From assembly GCA_950295325.1 (NCBI GenBank), contig OX485804.1, positions 20,706,001-20,770,000 of the forward strand: a stretch of 64,000 nt of DNA, read 5' to 3'. Of this stretch, positions 22,043 to 34,294 are shown piece by piece. This stretch comes from Polytrichum commune. Lineage: Eukaryota; Streptophyta; Polytrichopsida; Polytrichales; Polytrichaceae. The notes beneath the pieces were generated by a model that made no database searches, had not been told where the DNA came from, and saw only the letters and a program-made list of their open reading frames with translations. The position numbers and the translations under genes are program-made. Every line of letters begins with the position of its first letter. Position 1 is the stretch's first letter.

Positions 22043-23070
22043 AACAACTACCTAGTTGTCCCTTATATGCACAAATCGAGTTGAGACTCAATCTATGTTG
22101 AAACAATTGATGCACAAATACAAATATCACCTATGCAATACAAATATACACACTAAATTGTGTATCAACCAAGTTGCTCAATTTTGTTGAGTAATTCATA
22201 TGTTGTTGATTGTAGAGTGTTGCACCTACTAAGATGGTGAACCCATGTATCTATTTCATTGAAGTGGCAAATGTGACATGCCTATGGTTGTTGCTCTTGT
22301 CATATAACAATTTTTTTTCTTGCATTGCCTATCTATTGGGCGTATTTGAGTTTCATGGTTTGTGAAATTTGTATGTTTGTGTATTATGGGATGGTCTAAG
22401 AGTGGTTGGAAAGGGTTTCATTATGTGGGTGTTCAAGGATAACGTTGCAAAGCAAGTTGACATGGTTCTCTTTTTAACTATAGCAAGGTGTGAGCTTCCA
22501 TCTCAAATTTAACATGATTACAATCTAATTCTAGGGTAATTGGTCACCAGGCGGGGGGGGGGGGGTATTGCATAGTTGTACCAGGTCCCACAAAACAAGA
22601 AGATCAAATTGATAAAAATATGAGGTTTGTATTGGAAATCAACTTGAGGTAAGGAACTATTCAAATAAGATTCAAAGAGTGGTGTATGCATTGGTGTACT
22701 AGACATGTCTTCCCCGTGTCTTATCTAAGCACCTACTATTTGGATGTAAAATGAATCAAGATTCTCCCAAAACAAACACTCCTCATTATTGTTATAAAGG
22801 ATCATTACAAGAACTAATTGTTTATAAGAAAAAAACGTGGTTTCAATATCCAAATGTCACTTCTCACAAGAAAGTTTAAGAAAAATTGCAAGTGAGCTTT
22901 TATAGATGAGATTCATGTAATCTATAATATGACTTGGACTCATAGGGTGACGTAAACCTAAGGTCTAAACCCTGAAACACACTAGCCCCAAACTAAGTGG
23001 CTATCGTTTTCCGTGGGATTTTTTTAATATATAACTTTTTGTGCATATAAGGGACAACTAGGTAGTTGTT
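22043..23070. repeat. Inverted repeat pair, 31-bp identical arms about 1 kb apart
   Basis: AACAACTACCTAGTTGTCCC and the next 11 bases (22043-22073) recur as an exact reverse complement at 23040-23070. Downstream of both arms lies a similar direct sequence (GTTGAGA...ATGTTGAAA). The interval could be an element or an inverted small segment. No gene is visible in it. Confidence 0.7.
22553..22565. repeat. poly-G tract (13)
   Basis: Uninterrupted G run inside the inverted-repeat interval. Confidence 0.95.
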
Positions 23071-24114
23071 AATGTTGAGATTGAATTGATGTTGAAAAAA
23101 TTTATGCCTAGAGAGCCACCAAAGCACAATCCTCCCCTAATCAATACGACAAGCAACCCAACACTACAATACGGTAACAAAACACAAAAGCTGCAAATGT
23201 TGTTGATAGGCCTAGCCAATAGTCTTAATTGGCAAGGGATAACAACTTGGACCCGCCAACCAAACCCCCAAGTGGAAATTTGCCAACAATATGCTTACTT
23301 AACATCCATCACTCTTCTACTGGAAATGCATACCCACTAGCCCCACACACCGATCATGCCCACTAGATCCAACGGACCCATGTCTCTCACAATGAGGAAA
23401 TAAGCCTTGTCCCTTATCCATACTCATTAACCCACCTCGGGTTCAACTTTAGATTCAATTATGTGGCTTTGATCAAGAGTAAAGCGTCCCTTATTCACGC
23501 CAACCTACGATTGATCAAACGTCATCTCACACTTTATGTTTGCGATCTCCAAATTTTCCGATCATTTGAAAACACTTATGAATTAAAGAGGAGTCGTGGA
23601 GTGCCCAAAGATCCCATCCATGAAAATGCGGAGGAGTCTAGACTCTAATTGGTTGCCATCTTGGATTGTGAGGTGGCAATTCTCATCTATTTTCACCAAT
23701 CAAAATGCTTTTGACATAAAATAGACAAGTATGAATGGGAGGCCAATGAGCATAAAACTCAAGGGTATTCGAGGAGATAAGGAAGAGAAGGGGAAGTCCC
23801 CCTTTGAGTCTTGATGTACCTTCCAAGCAAGCCGAATGTGGCCTTTCCTTACCTTCAAAGGGCAAATTGTCTCCTACCCTAAGCCTCGAACTTGATTGGA
23901 TCCCACTAAGCTTATCACAATACAATTCCCTTCGGGAGAGGTTCGACTTATAAGGAGCACCATGCCCCTATAGTGTGATGTTCATCATTATGGTCCTTTC
24001 CACAACAACTTGACAACAAGAAAATTGATGACCTTCAAACAAAACGTCACCAAAGCCAAGGATCTTGAGAAAGCTCCGCTTGTGACCCATCTTCATATCC
24101 TTGAGGTTTTTGAC
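23071..24114. other. Unassigned
   Basis: No gene or repeat partner recognised. Confidence 0.4.
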
Positions 24115-24424
24115 ACTACACAAAATATGATATTTAGTGTTTGATACACTAAATATGAACACATATACTAAATATCAATAACCCTATGAAAGAAAGTAAC
24201 CTAAACTATAAACTCAAACACTAATTATCAACTATGGTAATATGTGGAAGTTACATGTTTGAATTTAGTGTTAGTAAGGATATGAAAAAAAAGGATATAA
24301 TAAGGGAGGTGGCAGTAGGGAAGGTAGTGGCACATTTATGTTTCACATTAATTATCAAAGAATTGAAAATTAGTGTTGAGCGTGGTAGGGTGGTAACAAC
24401 ACTAAATATAGTATTTTGTGTAGT
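24115..24424. mobile_element. M1-family MITE, short variant
   Basis: Left end ACTACACAAAATATGATATT, right end AATATAGTATTTTGTGTAGT; the body differs from the longer copies. The terminal 25 bases are nearly self-complementary, as in all members. Confidence 0.75.
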
Positions 24425-26755
24425 TGATGTCTTATCCATCCTTACATGTTTGGGCAACCACAAAGTGGTCGATGCATGGTCAAAGGACCAAATCATCAAG
24501 TGTCAAACCTATGTTGGAGATATTCCTTCCACAAGATGTTTAAGTTAATTTACGATGCATCTTTTGACCGTTGGGATTGAGCAAAGGATTTAATTTGTAG
24601 ATTCTACACCGTTGAAAAACAATGTGAATTTAAGTGCCTAAAATGCAAACCAAGTTCTAGGGATGCTTCAGTCATGGTGTTTCTTGTAACTTTTTTCCTT
24701 TACAACTTCTTACCTACGCATGAATACATACTTTCTCTACCACCATTGAAAATTTAGATGAGATTTTATGCTTATAGTGTATTTATTTTCAATTTTATAT
24801 TTTTACATGCAAATTATAACATAACAGATACAAAGATGGTTCAATCATGTTGAGATTTTGGTTATAGCTTGAAAATATGTTTGCCCACTTATGTAGCATT
24901 ATGCTTTAGGATTATGCTCCTTTAGTGAAAAAAATGATCACTCATATGCTTTGCTTTGACTTTTTGGAAATAGGCCCATGCATTCTCGAAGCAATCTTGT
25001 TGTGGTGTTGAAGGCCAAGGTAAATGTGTCTTAAATGGTTAGTTTTTGTTGTTTGTCATGATTCTCACCTTGGATTTAAGAGGTAGGGTGCTTGCAACTT
25101 AGATTTGTAAATGTGACAAGAGGTTTTAGCCACAATTATATATATATATCATTCGTCTCGTGGCTATTAATTTTTCAAAGTCAAAATTGTTGGAGCCATA
25201 AAAAAATTTCTAGACCTCGCCATTCTTGAGGATTTCAAGCATTGACTACTAACCCAATAATGGTTAATAATTCTTGAACATGTAGTCCAATGTCTTCTCA
25301 ACACTTGTCTTTTGGTATCCATTCTCATATTCACAACTAACTACAAAACCACTAAAAAAATAAATGACGAATTAAGATAAGTGATTGAATTAGGCACATT
25401 GATCCTAGAGGTCCAAGTTTGGGTTTTATCTTTTGATTTTTGTTAAGGTCATAGTGTAAGGAGCACGGGGAGGTCACTGGCGAAAATCATAGAAACAACA
25501 TGCAATAAAAATAGGGTCTAATATATTTATTGTAGGTAAATTTTGCAAAAAAACGTACATATAATACAGGGGGTTTAAAAATAATGAAACATGTTTACAT
25601 GTAAAATACCATCACATATAATGGCCTCTTTAATCTAGTCAGTACATGTAAGATAACATGGAAACGATTATTAGGGGTAGCGGGTCTAGGGTAGGGTTTG
25701 TGTTGAAAATGCTTGGATGGATGACTTCGCACGCTGGTTTGCTTGAATGTTTACTAAACCAACGGTTCCAATGTGGAGTTAATGATATCTACCCACTTGT
25801 TGGGAGGGAAAAATTCGGCGCTTTCTTTGACTTTATTTCACAGTCTAAAACAATGCTTCAGTTGCATGCCTTTGCCTTAGGTTTATTGTTTTGATTTAGT
25901 TCATGTGAGTTTACCATTGTGGCTGAACTTCACAATTCATGGTTGTAAGAAGAGAAATGTCCTTCATGAAAAAAATGGTCGCTTACAAAACCAAAAAAAA
26001 TGGGGTGTACAAAATAAAATGCGTTTTAAGAAAAAAATTGGACAACATTTGGGCTCCGAGAAGAAAAAAATTGGGATAAAGTCAAAAAAATGGTAACTTG
26101 GAATATAAGAGAAAAAAATGTAGTATAAATAAAATAGGATATTTTTAAATGATTCCAGCATAAAAATTATAATGATTGATAGGGTGTATTAAAATACAAG
26201 CATTTACCTTTATTTTGAAAATATCATACCTTATAATCTTTTTTGCAAGGTAAATAGCCCCCCGATAAATAGGTCCTGAGCGCACATGTATGCATTAATT
26301 AAAGAGGGAGTGACGTCCCCGTGTTAAGGAGTCCCCCTTGGTGGTTGTACATTATTATATCTTGCAATCGACTTGTCAATTTGTAACCCCCAAAAAATAT
26401 TTTATATATATACATATATATATATATAAACCAAAATTGAACAAAGAAAACATTTATTGGGAGTTTCATTAAATTATTTTTTTAAAAGGTGGCAGGTGGC
26501 CCCGAAATGAAAGGACCACACACGTACACATTTCTTCTTCGTTTTTAGCACAAATTGAAACACATGCACACAATTCAATAGTAGACATTGCTTTATTTAT
26601 GCACAACAAGTCTTTTACACATGAAAAGCTCCAAAACCTCTTCTGCACTAATATCCCTCAAACCCCTCATTGGAATGTTACATGCGTACGTGTGAGGTGG
26701 TTGTAGAGGCTAGGTTGTCACCATTGCTAAAGGGATTGATCGCACCAGCCACTTA
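24425..26755. other. AT-rich intergenic region
   Basis: No gene recognised. 25960-26100 is purine-rich with A tracts, and a TA-rich tract lies at about 26403-26429. Confidence 0.4.
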
Positions 26756-27291
26756 AGGCCGCTTTACACCTAGAGGCCGGGCCAATTCGTTGTGTAAGAG
26801 GCTTGAAATCCTCACTTGTGATTGGCCAAAAGGCTGAAATCGGCCCCAACCCTTTACACCTAGAGGCCTGGCCAATTTGGTGGTATGATTTTTTAATCAA
26901 AAAATGTATGGTCTGACACAGCCCGAGCTCGTTGAATTGGGTGCACCCAAAATGGAGGGCCAATTCTTGGCCTAAGGACCAATGTCACATTTCAATCAAT
27001 CAATAAATAAGTAACTTTTTAAATAAAATTTGATTTTTTAGTGAACTATATTCATTAGATTATGTGGAAATATGAACGGTTCTATGTTAGATTATGTTAG
27101 ATCCGTTGGATTATGCTAGATTTATTGAATTGGCCTAGCTTCTTGGCCCTATTACATATGGAAAAATTGACCCCCATTATAATCTTATTATAATGTGTAG
27201 TTGAGACCGGCCTCCAAACCCAAAAGGGGTTGAAATTTCATGCAATCAACCTCAAGGGGAATTGGCCCAGCCTCTAGATGTAAAGCGGCCC
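26756..27291. mobile_element. MITE family F1, copy B
   Basis: 536 bp, flanked by TTA at 26753-26755 and 27292-27294. Termini AGGCCGCTTTACACCTAGAG and TAAAGCGGCCC. Same orientation as copy C. The open frames on both strands are MITE sequence, not genes. Confidence 0.9.
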
Positions 27292-27399
27292 TTACGGCAC
27301 CATCCGTCAGCATATCCAACTGCAATAGTGTGAAAAGTGAGGGGCCAACATCTATTTTTGAACACAATCCCCAACAATTCCACAATCGCATGTGTTGCC

Positions 27400-28942
27400 T
27401 TGCCCCATGTAGACGGAGTCGGACCTTGGATTGCTACATCCAGAAGAAGAAACGCTGACCATGTGGATTGCTAAATCCAGAAGAGAAACTTCGGTCTCCG
27501 TTAGGAGGCTGTCGTAAATGAAGTTTATGTTCGTTCCACCCCTAGACCTATGTCCACTGGACAAAGGAATAGAGGTATAGAACTACTTCCCCCTTTCGAG
27601 AGTAGACACTGTAGTCACAAGTAACCAATAACAGATAGAACCAGTACCCAATAAGGATTGGTTAGTCTTGGATTTGTTTGGTGCAAGGTTTTAACTCTTG
27701 GTGTTTTAGATTCTGGTGAGTGTGTTTGCTTAAGTATTGGGAGTGTGATGTTTATGTCACCTAGCAGTCCGTCTTTCGCGTGGCAGGGGGAATTGTGCCC
27801 GTTGCCGATATATACTAATGTGGTTTTAATTATTATATTATATTATTTCTTTGTTGACTAGGGGGGTCTTGTAATTGAGGTAGAGGTTGATTATTTTCTA
27901 ATCTTCTTTTGTGGAGGAGGATGGACATGGCATATTGTATGGCAATGGTATTTATGTTTTTAAAGGTGTTTCGAATGGCTGACATAGGTAGTTTGAATTT
28001 GTCTCCAAGTATTTTCATTGATGGGGTGTGTGTTGCAGCTCTAGCGCCTGCCGTAATAACGATGATCGGGTCAATTTTCCAGCCTCTAGCGGCTATATTT
28101 TCTATTAAGGGTCTATATTTGTTTGCTTTAGCTTCGAGTGTTTCCGGTGAGAATCTATCGTTACAGTAATATGTGAATTCAATGAATTGTATGATAAGAT
28201 TTTGGTCAATATTTGTGGGTGGTTCGTTTTGGTATGGCAACCCTTTAACGCAGAGGATGTCGGGTCTAAATCGGGCGTTACAATGGCATCTTTGGGTTCC
28301 ACATGTACATGGTAATAGCCAGTTAGGGATGGTGTTTTCTTGGGGGTTGTTATTGAATGTACCAACATTCATGAGAGTGTAACATCTGGATTTTTCGGAC
28401 GATATTAGCATTTTTCTTATTTCCCATACAACTTTGTTATGTCTTTTAACGTGAAGTGAGTGTATATGTTGTTGTCTACATGTAAGTAGTACGTGTAGCC
28501 ACGTGTCTGGTTCATATGAGTTGCAGATAGGACAAGTAATGGTAGGGTATCTTTGCCTGCCAAAGAAGAGTTGTTTTCTGGCGTGGCCCATGTAAGTTCC
28601 CGTACGAAATTTGATGAGGCAGGATTTTTGTTTGTTTGTAATATTAGGGTTGTTCTAGAATTCATTGGAGAGTTCTTTGTCGATGTTTTCACTTCCTGTC
28701 CATTTATAGATATTAGGGTGTGTGTGGCCATAGGTTCTGGGTTTTTTATTCTATCGTATTTTATAATTTGTTTTTTTAGGAATCTAACGGGGCCTTTGTC
28801 TAGTGTGTCTATCATGGAGGGCCATTCGTCTTTTTGATAGTAGTATGGTATAGCGTGGGCATGTTCGAATGGATGTGTAGCGTTTTCGTGAGGTAGGCCT
28901 AGGCCTTCTTTTGCTAGTTTATCCGCTTGTTCGTTACCTTGC
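27400..28942 (-). mobile_element. LINE B, 5'-truncated non-LTR retrotransposon
   Basis: Minus-strand LINE that begins abruptly inside the RNase H domain at about 28940 and runs through zinc and nuclease-like domains to a 3' UTR ending near 27400. A 3' piece recurs at about 57490-57660 (shared CCACTGGACAA, CCCCTTTC, GACACT-like blocks), supporting the 3' UTR call. 5' truncation is typical of target-primed reverse transcription. Confidence 0.7.
27833..28940 (-). pseudogene. LINE B C-terminal polyprotein: RNase H tail, CCHC zinc motif, PD-(D/E)xK-like nuclease
   Basis: The frame starts GNEQADKLAKEG (about 28932-28895), the last RNase H motif with its catalytic Asp. It continues past WPSMIDTLDKGPVRFLKKQI, then shifts frame near 28590-28640 into a clean 252-residue stretch ending at 27833. 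That stretch has C-x2-C-x9-H-x4-C (CPIC...H...C), a second cluster C-x-C-x4-C-x-C (CTCGTQRCHC), then RPDILCVKG, and 27 residues later FIEFTYYCNDRF. The RPD...E spacing suggests a PD-(D/E)xK fold with Thr where Lys is usual. In non-LTR elements such a nuclease nicks the target DNA. The long intact frame suggests fairly recent insertion. Reverse transcriptase is missing; I could not assign the clade. Confidence 0.7.
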
Positions 28943-30659
28943 TAAATCCACATCAATTGCTCCACCAACTCTTTCAATAAACATGCCCTTTGCGATGCCC
29001 TACACAACATCCTCGCGCAACCAAGCCTCTTCCATATCCGCATCCTTGGAATCTTCATCCAAACCACAATTATCATGAAGCACACAATCGACCTCCCTCT
29101 CTTCCTCACAATGCTTATGAGTGATTTGTTGAGACTTGAACATCTCATGTTTGTCGTTCTTGAAACCGTATCAAAGAAGACATTGGAGACATCTTCCATG
29201 TCTATGTCATGCATGTTTCTAGTTGGGTTTTTGCTATCACTTAAACTAACCCAAGGAAAACAACCTAGGGTACAAGGTCCCAAGGAAGATTGAGCTAGTG
29301 TTTGTAAGGATTTGTGTTCATGTTCCACCTTTACTAGGTCATTGCCCTTCTTGAGCTTACTGATTCTTCATCTTAGGCTTCTCAACTAACTCCCTTTGGT
29401 TTTCAAAGGCTATCGCCCCTCCCATGCAATTGTTCTTCACTCCCTTTCATAGGTTGAGTGAATTGATTCGAGTACTTATTGCCAACAACATGTCTCATGG
29501 ATTTTGTGGCTTCGAGCAACACTTCCTATGTGTTTTCTTTCTCTCATGCCTTCCATCAAACCTAATTTATTCAAGTAGACTTTCTCTTGGCTCCCCCAAA
29601 TCTTAATCCTCATCCATCTGACTCACTTGCTACTTCCTCTCCAACTATTGTTCCTATGACATCTTCCTCTGTCACATCATTACTTAACACTTCATCTTCA
29701 CACACACTTGTCTTCCTCTTCTTCATTCAATCTTTCTACTCCTTGGCCTATCGCTCAAGGTTTCCTCACTTACTTTCATTCTTAATTCGGCCTTCCACTT
29801 TAATTTCAATCTAATTACGCTCAAGCTATCTTCCTCATGATCATTCTCTCAATCACACCCTCATCCAACTTACATTCTTTCTCAACAATCCTCTTCTCAA
29901 AAGGCTATTGCCAAATCTTTATCAACTGCATTAACTTTGGCTCTTCTAGCCTTCAACCAACTTATTCGTTCTCTTGATACATTGATTCCTCAAACATGGC
30001 CATCAATCAATATGTCACTTATACAAGATAATTGCCCATCACACCCATTCACTGCGATTATTAGAGTTGTCAATAAGTTTTAGAGTTTGAATAGGTAGAT
30101 TTTGTCTACCTAATTCTCATGTCCTCAAGCACATCACTTGGGACTAGCCTAACATTTATGCACCCAAGCTCTCTCTCTCAAAGTTTTAGTGAAACAAAAA
30201 CCCTATTGCTTCTACACCGAGACTATGCCAGATTTCAACACATGCAAATGGTTTGCTTCTTCATTGGTCAACCTTCTCCTTATTGAGTCATGAAGAAGGA
30301 GAAGGTGGTTACAAGCAATAACCAACTTATCACGGCAACAACCTTTTGATCCTACTATGGATGAAATTCTAACTACCAAACACTAGATGAAAGCCACCAA
30401 AAGCTGAAAATTGCCCATTTCAGCTGGGCTATGGCCAAAAAAACAGATTATGGGGTTCATCGTGATCTTCTATATGGATGCATATCTCCTAACATCCATC
30501 TCCGTGGATCTTATGGGAATAACCCACGTTGGATTAAGATAGAATTGATCACTCTTACAGATGTGAAACAAAATGCCCAAGAAGAGTAACACCCAAGTGC
30601 TTCTTCATACGAAAACAAGCCCATTGATGAGCCATGTAACATGGGCCACTATTGGTACA
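28943..30659. other. Pyrimidine-rich region, unassigned
   Basis: Composition changes sharply at the LINE B truncation point. The plus strand is C/T-rich with Ser/Leu/Thr-rich open stretches (29587-29960) that could be decayed retrotransposon gag, but no motif is convincing. Confidence 0.35.
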
Positions 30660-30877
30660 TGTTGGACTAGAAGTAAGATAACAATAGTCTAGAATGAGTT
30701 TAAAGTAAAAGCATAGAGTTTATTATAATTGAACTTGCTTTTACTTCAGTTAAACTTAAGGCAACCGAGCATGGTGAGGAGGTATATAAAGGGCTCTTTC
30801 GCAAGAGTAAGATCTTTTTATCTTACCTCGTGGTTGGGTGGTTCATGCCAAAGAAACTTCCAACAAGGAATTAGAGT
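30660..30877 (+). mobile_element. Copia-like LTR with primer-binding site, truncated element
   Basis: Starts TGTTGGAC (30660) and ends TTCCAACA (30865), giving the TG...CA inverted ends of an LTR, 206 bp. TATATAAA at 30783-30790 is a well-placed TATA box, followed by a GTAAGAT/ATCTTAC hairpin at about 30808-30828 near the expected poly(A) region. Directly after it, GGAATTAGAG resembles the methionine-tRNA primer site GGTATCAGAG (8 of 10). Internal genes are absent: Rep-like sequence begins within about 15 bp. The 5-bp flanks (GTACA and AGGAA) do not match, so it is not a clean solo LTR. Confidence 0.5.
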
Positions 30878-30885
30878 TTTGTTAC

Positions 30886-31458
30886 AAGCTATTTGCAATA
30901 TGCTACTATGGGAAAAACTCACACCGTTGTTCAAACCCACCTTGCCGAACTTTGTGTACTCCAATTTCCCCTCTTTCATGTCATTTGCGGAGACATTGTA
31001 ATGCACGAACTCAAAATGCTTCTCCCCATTGTCCTTCGTGCAATAGCCAATCATAACTTTGAAGGCATGCAAACCCTCATTTCTCAACCTCTTCCATGAA
31101 CCTACATGACCAGTTGGAGGACTTGCATCCCATCCCAAACAAACCTTAATTTTTTGCTCAAGACCAAAAGACTACTAAAATTGCCTTTCACAATCAGTTC
31201 AGAATGCTTGTGGGCCAATGCACCACCCCATTCCATGGAGCACAATCCCGACATACATTCCTCCTCGATGAATTTACTCAAATTGACAAAGAGTCCAATG
31301 TCAATATCAAATCCATCCATGGCAATTGCCATGGACACCTTGAAGTACTTCAACAATGAACGGGTTTGCTCTTGATCTTGCGAGCATGCAAGTGCACGCA
31401 TGCGAGGAGCCATGGCATATATGTGGGACTTGTATGAATTGGACAAATCATACAACAT
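30886..31458 (-). pseudogene. Rep/HUH-endonuclease-like gene remnant
   Basis: Minus-strand gene fragment. From its N-terminal side it shows MDGFDIDIGLFV, CSMEWGGALAHKHSELIVKG and, in the next frame, a stretch with SPPTGHV, MIGYCTKDNGEKHFEFVHYN and EGKLEYTKFGKVGLNN. His-Lys-His (31212-31204) sits where Rep proteins keep the metal-binding HUH pair, and Tyr-Cys-Thr-Lys (31045-31034) fits the YxxK catalytic motif. Such enzymes nick one DNA strand to start rolling-circle replication in plasmids, CRESS viruses and HUH transposons. The frame breaks within a run of six T at 31150-31155 (plus strand). The end next to 30886 abuts the LTR. A helicase domain is not visible. HUH assignment rests on two motifs and general resemblance, so it is tentative; replitron-type transposon is my preferred reading. 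Confidence 0.5.
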
Positions 31459-31631
31459 GCACTAGAATGGAGGCATGCACCAAAATGCTCTCCTATCATG
31501 CAAAATGAAAACCCCCTAGCAATTGGCGTAATTGCCAATGTTTTTAACACCGAAAACCACCACAATAAACTGACATCGCGTCAAGGCACTTGCCCATAAG
31601 TTTAGACAAATGTTTCCTACACACCAAGTTA

Positions 31632-32170
31632 GGGCCGCTTTATATCTAGAGGCCGGGCGAATTCGTTGTGCAAGAGGCTTGAAATCCTCACTTGTGATTG
31701 GCCAAAAGGCTGAAATCGGCCCCAACCCCTTTACACCTAGAGGCCGGGCCGATTTGGTGGTATGATTATTTTAATCACAAAATGCATGATATGACACAAC
31801 CCGAGCTCGTTGAATTGGGTGCACCCAAAATGGAGGGCCAATTCTTGGCCTCAGAGCCAATGTCACATTTCAATAGAAAAACTTCTTTTAATAAAATATG
31901 ATTTTTTTAGCAAACTAGATCCATTGGATTATGTGGAAATATGAACGGCTCTATGCTAGATTATGCTAGATCCGTTGGATTATGCTAGATTTATTGAATC
32001 AACCTAGCTTCTTGACCCTAAGGCCTTTACATATGGGAAAATTGCCCCCCATTATAATCTTGTTATAATGTGTAGTTGAGGGCGGCCTCCAACCCAAAAG
32101 GGGCTGAAATTTCATGCAATCGGCCCCAAGGGGAATTGGCCCGGCCTCTAGGTGTAATGTAAAGCGGCCC
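31632..32170. mobile_element. MITE family F1, copy C
   Basis: 539 bp, flanked by TTA at 31629-31631 and 32171-32173. Termini GGGCCGCTTTATATCTAGAG and GTAAAGCGGCCC. It lies about 170 bp upstream (minus-strand sense) of the Rep-like fragment and may have broken that gene. Confidence 0.92.
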
Positions 32171-32173
32171 TTA

Positions 32174-33791
32174 ATTGCCCATCACCCAAGTTGGGAACCT
32201 ATGAATGCAAGCCAAGTGGCACCTATGAATGCACCTCAAACTCTAAAAAATGAAACTCCCTTCCCCGCTGGCCAATCCATGGTTTTACTTTTTAATTTAT
32301 GCCAGGTTGGCGCCCCTAGCGAATGTACTTTAACAAGTCCCACATATCCACCAAATAACATGTAAAGGATGGCCTACATATATGCTACAAGCTCACGCCT
32401 AGTTGATTTGAATGTGGATAAATTACAATTGATATTGCTATTAAAACAATGTAAATTGGTGTTACATATCCATAACAACATTCAACCCTATGGTTGAGCT
32501 TCAGTTTTATATTAAGCATTCGACAAGGGCCTCCATTGTCTTACCTTCATGGAAAGAAATTGACGTTGGTACAGTGACGAACAAAATTGAGAACTCAATT
32601 GAGAACTTCAATTTCGGCAAGCAATCTCTGGCGATTGAAATTTGATATCATTGAAGTAATCAAGCAAAGTATGTGTACAAAGTAGTCTTCTTCATGTCTG
32701 TAAAAAAATAAATTTAAAACAAAAATATCTACATTGTTTGTAATGGCTTGTCGAAGTTGGCTTCTTCAACAAAGTACTCAGTTTCGTTCATCATTGTACG
32801 AATAGCCTGAATATTATGGATGGTTTTGGTATTTTTAGTATATATTGTTATTGTAGATAATAATTTCAGTGAATAATATCGGGATGAACAATGATTCATG
32901 TGTATAGTGTTGGGAATAAAAGTCCACCAAATTTCCAAATTCAACTTAAATGTATGAACATTAGCCAAATACCGCTACAATATTCAGGGGGAGGGGCACA
33001 TAATATAATTGTTTTCTTCCAAGGTTAATGGAACTAACTCATCTGACCAAATATTGTCATGCCGTGTGGGCATTGGTCCATTCTATATACATAGACATAT
33101 TTGTCAGTACTCGCACCTTGAACCCACTAAAACCATGCAAAGGTGCCATGCTTTTGTGTTTGAAGGGGGATTTGTATTAATTTTGAATAGAGCTTATCTA
33201 GGGTAGCAATGTAATGCTAGGTGTTTGACGTGTGGTTTTTTCTTACGTGCTTCCCCTTTTTTTAGTGAGCATATGCCTAGTACCTTGCCACAAAAAAAAC
33301 TATTTTTTTTGCAAAATACCTCAAAGTGCTTCTTCTACATCATGTTCGTTTTGCACAAACTAACTTTTCACATTGTTGATCAACTTCTCATTCCAAAAGA
33401 CACCAAAATCTCTTCTAACTCTTGCTTATTTGGATGCGGTGACCGTTTAAAATTCAACTACTCTTCGTTTCAATTTTTGATATTTTATTTCTCATCTCTT
33501 GGACTTAAGAAATGAAAGTGAACTCTTTGAGTTTGCCTTCTCAAGATCTCTCATTTGCGACCTTACCTAAAACAAAGAAGTGAAGTAGTGGAAACATTTT
33601 GAGTGGTCAAGCTTTGAGCATTGTTAGTGGACCCATCAATTGATGAATGAATTCTCCCCGGGATTCATTAGATGGATGTATCATATGTATTCGGCACATG
33701 CTTGACAAGTAAGTTCGTTTAACTAATGACATACGTAGGGTTAAAACATGGATTGGTTCAAACAAAATTTGCGGCACATATCTAACAATTA
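32174..33791. other. Unassigned
   Basis: No gene or repeat partner recognised. Confidence 0.4.
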
Positions 33792-34291
33792 GGGCCACTT
33801 CACACACTAGCCAAGAGCCGTGACCATGAATTTGTGAGAGCCCAAAAGAAAGTGTCCAAAGGCCGTCCCAACACACCTCCAAAATCATGTAGTGTGGTCA
33901 TGGGCCTTCAAGTGTAGTGTGAAGTCATATTTGACCAGGCCCTCAAACAAATGCTATATAAAATGAATTTCTATTCGTGCGGATCGTCTCAAATGATAAA
34001 ATAGAATAAACCAACGGTTGTGAGCCTTCTTAGTGTTGTGGTCTCCCAATTTTGTGTTAGGCCTACCTCCAAGAGGTGATTTTTGAAAAAAGCCCAAGTG
34101 ACCATGAAACATGATCCATTTGATGACATGTAGGAATCCATGTAGACTTTACATCCATCTTGCATTCACATACTCATTTGGTCCCTCAAGCGTAATGGGA
34201 AGCAAACTTGGACCGGCTCCGCCTTTTCCACCAATGAAAATGCTTGAAGTGTAATGGTCACGGGCTCTCCAACTCGCCCATGAAGTGGCCC
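33792..34291. mobile_element. MITE family F2, copy 2
   Basis: 500 bp flanked by TTA (33789-33791 and 34292-34294). Termini GGGCCACTTCACACACTAG and CATGAAGTGGCCC. Inverse orientation to 62104-62591, with GGCCTACCTCCAAGAGGTG as a shared internal block. Confidence 0.9.
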
Positions 34292-34294
34292 TTA

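Noticed and set aside
26727-27458. Frames sharing a GPASRCKAAL-type peptide at 26.7, 27.2, 31.5 and 32.1 kb
   Set aside because: The shared peptide is the translated F1 terminal repeat.
27909-28837. Plus-strand open frames of 60-94 residues over LINE B
   Set aside because: They are shadows of the minus-strand LINE frame, which has the conserved zinc and nuclease motifs.
29587-30600. Possible gag/pol of the copia-like element
   Set aside because: Ser/Leu-rich pyrimidine-biased frames without a CCHC knuckle, protease or integrase motif, and on the wrong side of an LTR that looks like a 5' LTR.
33607-33888. 93-residue minus-strand frame, with a related plus-strand frame at 62495-62692
   Set aside because: Both lie mostly inside F2 MITE copies, so the shared peptide reflects the MITE, not a gene family.
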